Part shown: positions 56,523 through 64,000 of the stretch, piece by piece
How the letters are laid out: each line of letters starts with the position of its first letter
How positions within the stretch are numbered: the first letter of the stretch is position 1
Source: Pseudescherichia vulneris NBRC 102420
GTDB lineage: Bacteria > Pseudomonadota > Gammaproteobacteria > Enterobacterales > Enterobacteriaceae
NCBI RefSeq assembly: GCF_000759795.1
Contig: NZ_BBMZ01000005.1
Span: 1-64,000 of the forward strand
DNA length: 64,000 nucleotides
Reading direction: 5' to 3'
Position numbers and translations under genes: made by a program
The notes under the pieces: model-generated
The model's input: only the letters and a program-made list of their open reading frames with translations
Databases searched by the model: none
What the model was told of the DNA's origin: nothing

Positions 56523-57641
56523 ATGCATAACCAGGCCCCTATTCAGCGTAGAAAATCGAAACGCATCTACGTGGGGAATGTACCTATCGGCGATGGTGCC
56601 CCTATCGCCGTTCAGTCAATGACCAATACGCGTACCACGGATGTGGAAGCGACGGTTAATCAAATCAAAGCTCTGGAGCGCGTGGGCGCGGATATCGTCC
56701 GTGTTTCCGTGCCGACCATGGACGCGGCGGAAGCCTTTAAGCTCATCAAACAGCAGGTCAGCGTTCCGCTGGTCGCGGATATCCACTTTGACTACCGTAT
56801 TGCGCTGAAGGTGGCGGAGTATGGCGTCGACTGCCTGCGCATCAACCCAGGCAACATCGGCAATGAAGAGCGTATTCGTACCGTTGTGGACTGCGCGCGT
56901 GACAAAAATATTCCGATCCGCATCGGCGTTAACGCCGGATCGCTGGAGAAGGATCTGCAGGAGAAGTATGGTGAGCCGACGCCGCAGGCGCTGCTGGAAT
57001 CCGCCATGCGTCATGTGGATCATCTGGATCGTCTCAACTTCGATCAGTTCAAGGTGAGCGTTAAAGCCTCCGACGTCTTCCTCGCCGTTGAGTCCTACCG
57101 CCTGCTGGCGAAGCAGATCGATCAGCCGCTGCATCTCGGGATCACCGAAGCCGGTGGCGCACGCGCGGGCGCGGTGAAATCTGCCATCGGCCTTGGGCTG
57201 CTGCTCTCAGAAGGGATCGGCGACACGCTGCGTATCTCGCTGGCGGCGGATCCGGTTGAAGAGATCAAGGTGGGCTTCGATATTCTCAAGTCCCTGCGCA
57301 TCCGCGCTCGGGGTATTAACTTTATCGCCTGCCCAACCTGCTCCCGTCAGGAGTTTGACGTTATCGGCACGGTTAACGCCCTTGAGCAGCGCCTGGAAGA
57401 TATCATCACCCCGATGGACGTCTCGATCATCGGCTGCGTGGTGAACGGCCCGGGCGAAGCGCTGGTCTCTACCCTCGGCGTCACCGGCGGCAACAAGAAA
57501 AGCGGCCTGTATGAAGACGGCGTGCGTAAGGATCGGCTGGATAACGGCGATATGATCGCCCAGCTGGAAGCGCGTATCCGTGCCAAGGCCTCTATGCTTG
57601 ATGAAGCCCGCCGCATTGACGTTCAGCAGCTGGAAAAATAA
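56523..57641 (+). CDS. ispG: 4-hydroxy-3-methylbut-2-enyl diphosphate synthase
   Basis: A 372-residue [4Fe-4S] enzyme of the non-mevalonate isoprenoid pathway that converts methylerythritol cyclodiphosphate to HMBPP. TIM-barrel domain first; cluster ligands in the C-terminal domain: two Cys in Cys-Pro-Thr-Cys-Ser-Arg (about 270-273) and Cys in Gly-Cys-Val-Val-Asn-Gly-Pro-Gly-Glu (about 305), the Glu of which is the fourth ligand. Sequence and length are those of E. coli IspG. Confidence 0.97.
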   Translation: MHNQAPIQRRKSKRIYVGNVPIGDGAPIAVQSMTNTRTTDVEATVNQIKALERVGADIVRVSVPTMDAAEAFKLIKQQVSVPLVADIHFDYRIALKVAEYGVDCLRINPGNIGNEERIRTVVDCARDKNIPIRIGVNAGSLEKDLQEKYGEPTPQALLESAMRHVDHLDRLNFDQFKVSVKASDVFLAVESYRLLAKQIDQPLHLGITEAGGARAGAVKSAIGLGLLLSEGIGDTLRISLAADPVEEIKVGFDILKSLRIRARGINFIACPTCSRQEFDVIGTVNALEQRLEDIITPMDVSIIGCVVNGPGEALVSTLGVTGGNKKSGLYEDGVRKDRLDNGDMIAQLEARIRAKASMLDEARRIDVQQLEK

Positions 57642-57678
57642 CGTCGCTGGGAAGCGGCTGGCTTCCCGTGTATGATTG

Positions 57679-57730
57679 AACCCGCAGGGCCCGCACGTTC
57701 GGGTTTGCCCTGAGGGTTCATTTTTATATT
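57679..57730 (+). terminator. hairpin and T-rich tract between ispG and hisS
   Basis: A 12-bp stem with one mismatch (AACCCGCAGGGC with GCCCTGAGGGTT, 57679-57718) around a smaller CCCG/CGGG hairpin, followed by CATTTTTATATTT. It could end the rodZ-ispG message or attenuate transcription into hisS. Confidence 0.7.
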
Positions 57731-57746
57731 TATAAAGAGAATAAAC

Positions 57747-59021
57747 GTGGCAAAGAATATTCAAGCCATTCGCGGCATGAACGATTACCTGCCAGGCGAC
57801 ACCGCCATCTGGCAGCGCATTGAAGGCACACTTAAGAACGTGCTCGGCAGCTACGGTTACAGTGAAATCCGCTTGCCGATTGTAGAGCAGACCCCGTTAT
57901 TCAAACGCGCCATCGGTGAAGTTACCGACGTGGTTGAAAAAGAGATGTATACCTTTGACGACCGCAACGGCGATAGCCTGACGCTGCGTCCGGAAGGTAC
58001 GGCGGGCTGCGTACGCGCCGGCATCGAACATGGTCTCCTGTACAATCAGGAGCAGCGTCTGTGGTACGTCGGGCCGATGTTCCGCTACGAGCGTCCGCAG
58101 AAAGGGCGCTATCGCCAGTTCCATCAGCTGGGTTGTGAAGTCTTTGGCCTGCAGGGCCCGGACATCGACGCCGAGCTGATCCTGCTCACCGCCCGCTGGT
58201 GGCGTGCGCTGGGCATCGCCGATCACGTCAGCCTGGAGCTGAACTCTATCGGCTCGCTGGAAGCGCGTGCTAACTACCGCGATGCGCTGGTAGCGTTCCT
58301 TGAGCAGCATAAAGATAAGCTCGACGAAGACTGCAAGCGCCGCATGTACAGCAACCCGCTGCGCGTGCTGGACTCTAAAAACCCGGACGTGCAGGCGCTG
58401 TTAAACGATGCGCCGGCGCTGGGCGACTATCTGGACGACGACTCGCGCGAACACTTTGCCGGTTTGTGCAAACTGTTGGACGCGGCTGGCATCGCTTATA
58501 CCGTTAATCAGCGTCTGGTACGCGGCCTCGACTACTACAACCGCACCGTTTTTGAGTGGGTCACCAGCAGCCTCGGCTCGCAGGGTACCGTCTGCGCAGG
58601 CGGCCGCTACGACGGCCTGGTAGAACAGCTCGGCGGGCGTGCGACCCCAGCGGTAGGTTTTGCGATGGGCCTGGAGCGACTTGTTTTGTTAGTTCAGGCA
58701 GTTAATCCGGAATTTAATGCCGATCCGGTTGTCGATATATACCTGGTCGCATCAGGTACGGATACCCAGGCCGCTGCACTGCAGCTGGCTGAGCGTGTCC
58801 GCGATGCGGTGCCAGAGGTGAAATTGATGACCAACCACGGCGGCGGCAACTTTAAGAAACAGTTTGCCCGTGCCGATAAGTGGGGCGCTCGCGTCGCGCT
58901 GGTGCTGGGTGAGTCAGAAGTGGCTGACGGCAACGTGGTGGTAAAAGATTTACGCTCTGGTGAGCAGACTACCGTAGCGCAGGATAGCGTTGCCGCGCAT
59001 GTGCGCACACTACTGGGTTAA
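57747..59021 (+). CDS. hisS: histidyl-tRNA synthetase
   Basis: A 424-residue class II synthetase that charges tRNA-His. Motif 2 region with Phe-Arg-Tyr-Glu-Arg-Pro (about 110-116), the His-specific motifs Leu-Val-Arg-Gly-Leu-Asp-Tyr-Tyr (about 257-264) and Gly-Gly-Arg-Tyr-Asp-Gly-Leu, and motif 3 Gly-Phe-Ala-Met-Gly-Leu-Glu-Arg. Anticodon-binding domain from about 330. Starts with GTG after AAAGAGA. E. coli length. Confidence 0.97.
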   Translation: MAKNIQAIRGMNDYLPGDTAIWQRIEGTLKNVLGSYGYSEIRLPIVEQTPLFKRAIGEVTDVVEKEMYTFDDRNGDSLTLRPEGTAGCVRAGIEHGLLYNQEQRLWYVGPMFRYERPQKGRYRQFHQLGCEVFGLQGPDIDAELILLTARWWRALGIADHVSLELNSIGSLEARANYRDALVAFLEQHKDKLDEDCKRRMYSNPLRVLDSKNPDVQALLNDAPALGDYLDDDSREHFAGLCKLLDAAGIAYTVNQRLVRGLDYYNRTVFEWVTSSLGSQGTVCAGGRYDGLVEQLGGRATPAVGFAMGLERLVLLVQAVNPEFNADPVVDIYLVASGTDTQAAALQLAERVRDAVPEVKLMTNHGGGNFKKQFARADKWGARVALVLGESEVADGNVVVKDLRSGEQTTVAQDSVAAHVRTLLG

Positions 59022-59057
59022 TCTCCCCGGGGAATTATCGTTTAGGAGAAGGACTGC

Positions 59058-59678
59058 GTGGAAATCTACGAGAACGAACACGACCAGGTTGATGCGATTA
59101 AACGCTTCTTTGCCGAGAATGGCAAAGCGCTGGCCGTTGGGGTTATTTTAGGCGTTGGCGCGCTGGTAGGCTGGCGCTACTGGACAAGCCATCAGGATGA
59201 TTCCGTGCGTGAATCCTCCTATGCCTATGAAAATGCCATCTCGGCGCTGCGGGCAGATAAGCCAGAGACGCTGGCGGCCGCAGAGAGGTTTGCGGCTGAT
59301 ACGAAAAACACTTACGGTGCCTTTGCCTCCCTTGAGCTGGCCCAGCAGTTTGTAGAAAGCAACCAGCTGGATAAAGCGGCAGCGCAGCTGCAACAGGGCC
59401 TGGCCGCCGCCAGTGATGAGAACCTCAAAGCGGTGATCAATCTGCGCCTGGCGCGCGTTCAGGTACAGCTGAAGCAGGCTGACGCGGCGCTGAAAACCCT
59501 GGAGTCAATCAAGGGTGAAGGCTGGACGGCCATCGTAGCCGATCTGCGTGGTGAAGCCCTGCTTAGCAAGGGCGATAAGCAAGGTGCGCGCAGCGCGTGG
59601 GAAGCAGGCGCGAAGAGCGACGCTTCTCCAGCGCTGAGTGAAATGTTGCAGATGAAAATCAATAATTTGTCCATCTGA
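59058..59678 (+). CDS. yfgM: inner-membrane TPR protein YfgM
   Basis: A 206-residue membrane protein with a short cytoplasmic N-terminus, one helix (about 22-42; Val-Gly-Val-Ile-Leu-Gly-Val-Gly-Ala-Leu-Val-Gly) and a periplasmic tetratricopeptide-like domain. In E. coli it associates with PpiD at the SecYEG translocon and affects outer-membrane protein traffic and the RcsB response. Starts at GTG after AGGAGAAGG. It lies 10 bp before bamB, whose product also serves outer-membrane protein insertion. Confidence 0.94.
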   Translation: MEIYENEHDQVDAIKRFFAENGKALAVGVILGVGALVGWRYWTSHQDDSVRESSYAYENAISALRADKPETLAAAERFAADTKNTYGAFASLELAQQFVESNQLDKAAAQLQQGLAAASDENLKAVINLRLARVQVQLKQADAALKTLESIKGEGWTAIVADLRGEALLSKGDKQGARSAWEAGAKSDASPALSEMLQMKINNLSI

Positions 59679-59688
59679 GAGGGACCCG

Positions 59689-60867
59689 ATGCAATTGCGT
59701 AAATTACTTCTGCCAGGGCTGCTGTCGGTCACCTTGCTAAGCGGCTGTTCTCTGTTTAACGGCGAAGAGGACGTTGTCAAAATGTCTCCGCTGCCGACGG
59801 TAGAGAACCAATTTGACCCGTCCACCGCGTGGAGCACCTCTGTCGGCGACGGTATTGGCGACTTCTATTCCAACCTGCACCCGGCGTTTGCCGACAGCGT
59901 AGTGTACGCTGCCGATCGTCATGGGACAGTGAAAGCCCTCAATGCCGATGATGGCAAAGAGGTGTGGTCTATTAGCCTGGCCGAGAAGAGCGGCTGGTTC
60001 TCAACCCGTCCAGCGCTGCTCTCTGGCGGCCTGACGGTAGCAGGCGGTCACGTCTACGTCGGCAGTGAAAAGGCGCAGGTCTATGCCCTGAACACCAACG
60101 ATGGCTCGCAGGCCTGGCAGACTACCGCCGCCGGGGAAGTGCTTTCCCGTCCGGTCGTGAGCGATGGCCTGGTGCTGATCCATACCAGCAACGGCCAGCT
60201 GCAGGCGCTGAACGAGAGCGATGGCGCAGTGAAGTGGACCGTTAACCTTGATATGCCAGCCCTGTCGCTGCGCGGTGAATCCGCCCCGGCTCCGGCCTTT
60301 GGTGCGGCGATTGTCGGCGGCGATAACGGTCGCGTCAGCGCGGTGATGCTGAAAGAGGGCCAGATGATCTGGCAGCAGCGTATCTCCCAGGCCACCGGCG
60401 CAACGGAGATCGATCGTCTGAGCGACGTCGATACGACGCCGGTTGTGGTAAACGGCGTGGTCTATACGCTGGCCTACAACGGTAACCTGACCGCGCTGGA
60501 TCTGCGCAGCGGCCAGATTATGTGGAAACGCGAGCTGGGCTCGGTGAACGATTTCATCGTTGACGGCAACCGCATTTACCTGGTAGACCAGAACGATCGC
60601 GTGCTGGCCCTGACGACTGACGGCGGCGTCACGCTCTGGACACAAAGCGATCTGCTGCACCGTAACCTAACCTCGCCGGCGTTGTATAATGGATCTATCG
60701 TGGTCGGTGACAGCGAAGGCTATATGCACTGGATCAACCCGGAAGACGGACGTTTCGTGGCGCAGCAGAAAATTGACAGCTCCGGTCTGCTGACCGAACC
60801 TGTTGTCGCTGATGGTAAGCTGCTGATCCAGGCGAAAGACGGTACGCTCTACGCGATTACGCGTTAA
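59689..60867 (+). CDS. bamB: outer-membrane assembly lipoprotein BamB
   Basis: A 392-residue lipoprotein of the Bam complex that inserts beta-barrel proteins. Signal peptide with lipobox Leu-Leu-Ser-Gly-Cys, Cys20, Ser at +2 (outer membrane). The rest is an eight-bladed beta-propeller of PQQ-like repeats, seen as recurring Trp-containing motifs about every 40 residues. Same length as E. coli BamB. Confidence 0.97.
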   Translation: MQLRKLLLPGLLSVTLLSGCSLFNGEEDVVKMSPLPTVENQFDPSTAWSTSVGDGIGDFYSNLHPAFADSVVYAADRHGTVKALNADDGKEVWSISLAEKSGWFSTRPALLSGGLTVAGGHVYVGSEKAQVYALNTNDGSQAWQTTAAGEVLSRPVVSDGLVLIHTSNGQLQALNESDGAVKWTVNLDMPALSLRGESAPAPAFGAAIVGGDNGRVSAVMLKEGQMIWQQRISQATGATEIDRLSDVDTTPVVVNGVVYTLAYNGNLTALDLRSGQIMWKRELGSVNDFIVDGNRIYLVDQNDRVLALTTDGGVTLWTQSDLLHRNLTSPALYNGSIVVGDSEGYMHWINPEDGRFVAQQKIDSSGLLTEPVVADGKLLIQAKDGTLYAITR

Positions 60868-60889
60868 TTACGGCGGTCGTTAGCATTGA

Positions 60890-60927
60890 AAAACGGCTCC
60901 TGTTTCAGGGGCCGTTTTACTGTTTTT
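60890..60927 (+). terminator. rho-independent terminator of the hisS-yfgM-bamB unit
   Basis: A 13-bp stem with one G-T pair (AAAACGGCTCCTG/CAGGGGCCGTTTT), a TTT loop, then ACTGTTTTT. Confidence 0.9.
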
Positions 60928-60997
60928 AATTTTTACTGATTTACCAGCGGCGCGAATCGGCGACGTTGACAATGATTTTTTGAATGAGGCTTTAAAC

Positions 60998-62482
60998 ATG
61001 ATTCCTGTGGTCGCGCTTGTCGGACGCCCGAACGTTGGCAAATCCACCCTTTTTAACCGCTTAACGCGTACTCGTGATGCGCTGGTAGCGGACTTCCCGG
61101 GGCTGACGCGCGACCGTAAATACGGTCGGGCTGAGGTCGAGGGCCGCGAGTTTATCTGTATCGATACCGGCGGTATTGACGGTACGGAAGACGGCGTTGA
61201 AACCCGTATGGCCGAGCAGTCGCTGCTGGCGATTGAAGAGGCGGACGTGGTGCTGTTTATGGTGGATGCCCGTGCAGGCCTGATGCCTGCCGATGAGGCC
61301 ATTGCCAAGCATCTGCGCTCGCGTGAAAAACCGACCTTCCTGGTTGCTAACAAAACCGACGGCCTCGATCCCGACCAGGCTGTCCTTGATTTCTACTCCC
61401 TCGGCCTGGGCGAAATCCACCCGATCGCCGCCTCCCACGGACGTGGCGTGACCAGCCTGCTGGAGCACGTGCTGGTGCCGTGGATGCAGGAAGTCGATCC
61501 GCGTGAAGAGGAAGAGGTGGACGAAGACGCGGCCTACTGGGCGCAGTTCGAGGCCGAGCAGAACGGTGAAGAGGTTGAAGAGCCGGAAGATGACTTCAAC
61601 CCGCTGGATCTGCCGATCAAGCTGGCTATCGTTGGCCGTCCTAACGTCGGTAAATCAACCCTGACCAACCGCATTCTCGGCGAGGATCGCGTGGTGGTAT
61701 ACGACATGCCGGGCACCACTCGCGACAGCATCTACATCCCGATGCAGCGCGACGAGCGTGAATATGTGCTGATCGATACCGCAGGCGTGCGTAAGCGCGG
61801 CAAGATCACCGATACCGTAGAGAAGTTCTCGGTAATCAAAACCCTGCAGGCGATTGAAGACGCCAACGTGGTCATGCTGGTGATCGATGCCCGGGAAGGC
61901 ATCTCCGATCAGGATCTCTCCCTGCTGGGCTTTATCCTCAACAGCGGTCGTTCGCTGGTGATCGTCGTCAACAAGTGGGACGGCCTGAGCAATGAAGTGA
62001 GGGAGCAGGTTAAAGAGACCCTCGATTTCCGTCTGGGCTTTATCGACTTTGCCCGCGTGCACTTTATCTCTGCTCTGCACGGCAGCGGCGTGGGTAACCT
62101 GTTTGAATCCGTACGCGAAGCCTATGACAGCTCGACTCGCCGCCAGAGCACCGCGATGCTGACCCGCATCATGACTATGGCTGCGGAAGATCACCAGCCG
62201 CCGCTGGTGCGCGGTCGCCGCGTGAAGCTGAAATACGCTCACGCCGGGGGGTACAACCCGCCAATCGTGGTGATCCACGGCAACCAGGTGAAAGACCTGC
62301 CGGACTCCTACAAGCGCTACCTGATGAACTACTTCCGCAAATCGCTGGACGTTATGGGTACGCCGATCCGTATCCAGTTCAAAGAGGGTGATAACCCGTT
62401 CGCTAACAAGCGCAACACCCTGACCCCGAACCAGATGCGTAAGCGTAAGCGTCTGATCAAGCACATTAAGAAAGGCAAGTAA
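60998..62482 (+). CDS. der: ribosome assembly GTPase Der (EngA)
   Basis: A 494-residue GTPase with two G domains in tandem, needed for 50S subunit maturation. Walker A motifs Gly-Arg-Pro-Asn-Val-Gly-Lys-Ser-Thr are at about residues 9-17 and again near 212; Asn-Lys-Thr-Asp and Asn-Lys-Trp-Asp are the two G4 motifs. Between them is an acidic linker (about 167-200). C-terminal KH-like domain ends in a basic tail. I chose the ATG at 60998 preceded by GAGG; an earlier Met (60980) adds six residues not found in the family. Confidence 0.97.
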   Translation: MIPVVALVGRPNVGKSTLFNRLTRTRDALVADFPGLTRDRKYGRAEVEGREFICIDTGGIDGTEDGVETRMAEQSLLAIEEADVVLFMVDARAGLMPADEAIAKHLRSREKPTFLVANKTDGLDPDQAVLDFYSLGLGEIHPIAASHGRGVTSLLEHVLVPWMQEVDPREEEEVDEDAAYWAQFEAEQNGEEVEEPEDDFNPLDLPIKLAIVGRPNVGKSTLTNRILGEDRVVVYDMPGTTRDSIYIPMQRDEREYVLIDTAGVRKRGKITDTVEKFSVIKTLQAIEDANVVMLVIDAREGISDQDLSLLGFILNSGRSLVIVVNKWDGLSNEVREQVKETLDFRLGFIDFARVHFISALHGSGVGNLFESVREAYDSSTRRQSTAMLTRIMTMAAEDHQPPLVRGRRVKLKYAHAGGYNPPIVVIHGNQVKDLPDSYKRYLMNYFRKSLDVMGTPIRIQFKEGDNPFANKRNTLTPNQMRKRKRLIKHIKKGK

Positions 62483-62499
62483 CCCCTGCTGATTTCGAT

Positions 62500-62526
62500 A
62501 AAACCCGCGCCTGTCGCGGGTTTTTT
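62500..62526 (+). terminator. rho-independent terminator of der
   Basis: A 9-bp stem (AAACCCGCG/CGCGGGTTT) with a 5-base loop, then more T. Confidence 0.93.
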
Positions 62527-62629
62527 CGTCTGTTGGGAGCGTAAGTTTTCCTGCGCTGTGTCAAACACTATTCGTTCTTAGCCAACTTAAAATCTAAGAA
62601 AGTAGACAAACGTCGAGTTTTCATCTTAA

Positions 62630-62647
62630 AGTCCCGGGGTTGGGACT
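62630..62647. repeat. hairpin in the leader region of the POT transporter gene
   Basis: AGTCCC/GGGACT, a 6-bp stem with a 6-base loop, within the 254-bp gap between the der terminator and the transporter gene. The rest of the gap is AT-rich and should contain the promoter; no gene was seen in it. Confidence 0.45.
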
Positions 62648-62780
62648 AGACAAAACTAGCGCCAGATTATCAAATGGTTATATAACTCTTCGCCGCATAT
62701 AAAAAAATCGGTCAGATACGTAACTGATCGGCGTATATCGCGGCGTTTACCTGCACAACGACATACCTTTCGGGAGAAAT

Positions 62781-64000
62781 ATGCAATCCTCTGTTAATCA
62801 CCAAGAGAGCCGAACGTTCTTCGGCCATCCTTATCCGCTCGGCTCGCTGTTCTTCACCGAGATGTGGGAGCGTTTCTCGTTCTACGGCATCCGGCCGCTG
62901 CTGATCCTGTTTATGGCGGCCACCGTGTATGACGGCGGGATGGGGCTGGCGCGGGAGAACGCCTCTGCCATTGTCGGCATCTTTGCCGGTACCATGTATC
63001 TTGCCGCACTGCCGGGTGGCTGGCTGGCGGATAACTGGCTCGGCCAACAGCGCGCGGTCTGGTACGGCTCGATCCTGATTGCCCTCGGCCACCTGTCGAT
63101 TGCACTCTCTGCCTTTATGGGCGACAACCTGTTCTTTATCGGCCTGATGTTCATCGTGCTCGGCTCTGGTTTGTTCAAAACCTGTATCTCGGTCATGGTC
63201 GGCACGCTGTACAAAAAAGGCGATGCGCGTCGCGACGGCGGTTTCTCGCTGTTCTACATGGGCATCAACATGGGCTCCTTCATTGCGCCGCTGATCTCCG
63301 GCTGGCTGATTAAGAGCCACGGCTGGCACTGGGGCTTTGGTATCGGCGGCATCGGGATGCTGGTGGCGCTGATTATCTTCCGCGTGTTTGCCGTTCCGGC
63401 CATGAAACGCTACGACAGCGAAGTGGGCCTGGACTCCACCTGGAACAGCCCGGTAGTGAAGCGAAACGGCGTGGGCATGTGGCTGCTGGCGCTGGCAGTC
63501 GGCGTAGCGGTTATCGTAACGCTGATCGCGCAGGGTGTGATTGTCATCAACCCGGTCGCGGTCGCCAGCGTGCTGGTGTACGTGATTGCGGCGTCGGTGG
63601 CGCTCTACTTCATCTACCTGTTTATCTTTGCTGGCCTGAACCGTAAAGAGCGCGCCCGACTGCTGGTCTGCTTTATCCTGCTGGTCTCCGCAGCGTTCTT
63701 CTGGTCTGCGTTTGAGCAAAAGCCAACCTCGTTTAACCTGTTCGCCAATGACTACACGAACCGTATGATCGGGGGTTTTGAAATCCCTGCCGTGTGGTTC
63801 CAGTCAATTAATGCCCTGTTTATCATTCTGCTGGCCCCGGTATTTAGCTGGGCGTGGCCGAAGTTGGCGAGCATGAACATTCGCCCAAGCAGCATTACCA
63901 AGTTCGTGATTGGGATTCTCTTTGCGGCGGCAGGCTTTGGCCTGATGATGCTGGCGGCACAGAACGTGCTGAACAGCGGCGGGGCAGGGGTATCGCCTTT
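62781..64000 (+). CDS. POT-family proton-dependent oligopeptide transporter, 3' partial
   Basis: The first 406 codons of a transporter that runs past the window end. It belongs to the proton-coupled POT/PTR family, importing di- and tripeptides. The family motif Glu-Met-Trp-Glu-Arg-Phe-Ser-Phe-Tyr-Gly is near residues 27-36, and the PTR2 signature region (Phe-Tyr-Met-Gly-Ile-Asn-Met-Gly-Ser-Phe) near 157. About ten helices are visible. A GGGAG site precedes the ATG at 62781. It could be a DtpA/DtpB-type protein or a diverged POT; the position right after der is not that of an E. coli dtp gene, so it is probably an accessory paralogue. Confidence 0.9.
   Translation, partial: MQSSVNHQESRTFFGHPYPLGSLFFTEMWERFSFYGIRPLLILFMAATVYDGGMGLARENASAIVGIFAGTMYLAALPGGWLADNWLGQQRAVWYGSILIALGHLSIALSAFMGDNLFFIGLMFIVLGSGLFKTCISVMVGTLYKKGDARRDGGFSLFYMGINMGSFIAPLISGWLIKSHGWHWGFGIGGIGMLVALIIFRVFAVPAMKRYDSEVGLDSTWNSPVVKRNGVGMWLLALAVGVAVIVTLIAQGVIVINPVAVASVLVYVIAASVALYFIYLFIFAGLNRKERARLLVCFILLVSAAFFWSAFEQKPTSFNLFANDYTNRMIGGFEIPAVWFQSINALFIILLAPVFSWAWPKLASMNIRPSSITKFVIGILFAAAGFGLMMLAAQNVLNSGGAGVSP

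Noticed and set aside
62712-63719. A 335-codon minus-strand frame near the right end
   Set aside because: It lies opposite the POT transporter gene, which has the family motifs, a good ribosome site and a sensible start; the minus frame is a His/Gln/Arg-rich shadow.

Overview
The window is chromosomal DNA of an enteric bacterium (Enterobacteriaceae), most like Enterobacter and its close relatives. Gene order and protein sequences follow the Escherichia coli segment yfhH-pgpC-tadA-mltF-purL-glmY-glrK-qseG-glrR-glnB-hmp-glyA ... hcaT-csiE ... suhB-trmJ-iscRSUA-hscBA-fdx-iscX-pepB-sseB-sseA-yfhM-pbpC-ndk-rlmN-rodZ-ispG-hisS-yfgM-bamB-der. Coding is dense and GC-rich, and most proteins match the lengths of their E. 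coli counterparts. No tRNA, rRNA, CRISPR array or insertion sequence was seen.

Layout. Bases 1-2537 are the edge of a prophage or phage remnant: the end of a baseplate-hub-like gene, an AT-rich secreted small protein, a tail fibre and its assembly chaperone. It stops 2 bp from yfhH. Bases 2540-8543 hold yfhH with an added murQ-murP module (uptake and cleavage of N-acetylmuramate 6-phosphate), then pgpC, tadA and mltF. Bases 8700-17117 hold purL with a PurR box, the sRNA gene glmY with overlapping sigma54 and sigma70 promoters and three GlrR sites, the glrK-qseG-glrR operon that controls it, and glnB. Bases 17172-19929 are hmp (NsrR box) and glyA (PurR box, MetR-like site).

Accessory islands lie between the core blocks. 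(1) 19978-26758: a six-gene operon for uptake (CUT2-type ABC), phosphorylation (FGGY kinase) and isomerisation (SIS protein) of an unidentified sugar or polyol, at the place where E. coli has the different yph system. (2) 29712-31324: a zevAB-like metal transport pair. (3) 41103-45737: an alpha-glucoside PTS permease, a GH4 6-phospho-alpha-glucosidase and an RpiR regulator, with the housekeeping gene sseA lying between the enzyme and the regulator. (4) 62781 to the window end: a POT-family peptide transporter downstream of der.

The central block (33127-38848) is the complete isc iron-sulfur cluster operon, with two adjacent type 1 IscR boxes. The last block covers cell-envelope functions (yfhM-pbpC, rodZ, bamB), nucleotide metabolism (ndk), RNA modification (rlmN), isoprenoid synthesis (ispG), tRNA charging (hisS) and ribosome assembly (der). 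I found no wholly new class of system. The most informative regions are the SIS/FGGY/ABC operon, the split alpha-glucoside operon around sseA, and several candidate operator sets named below.
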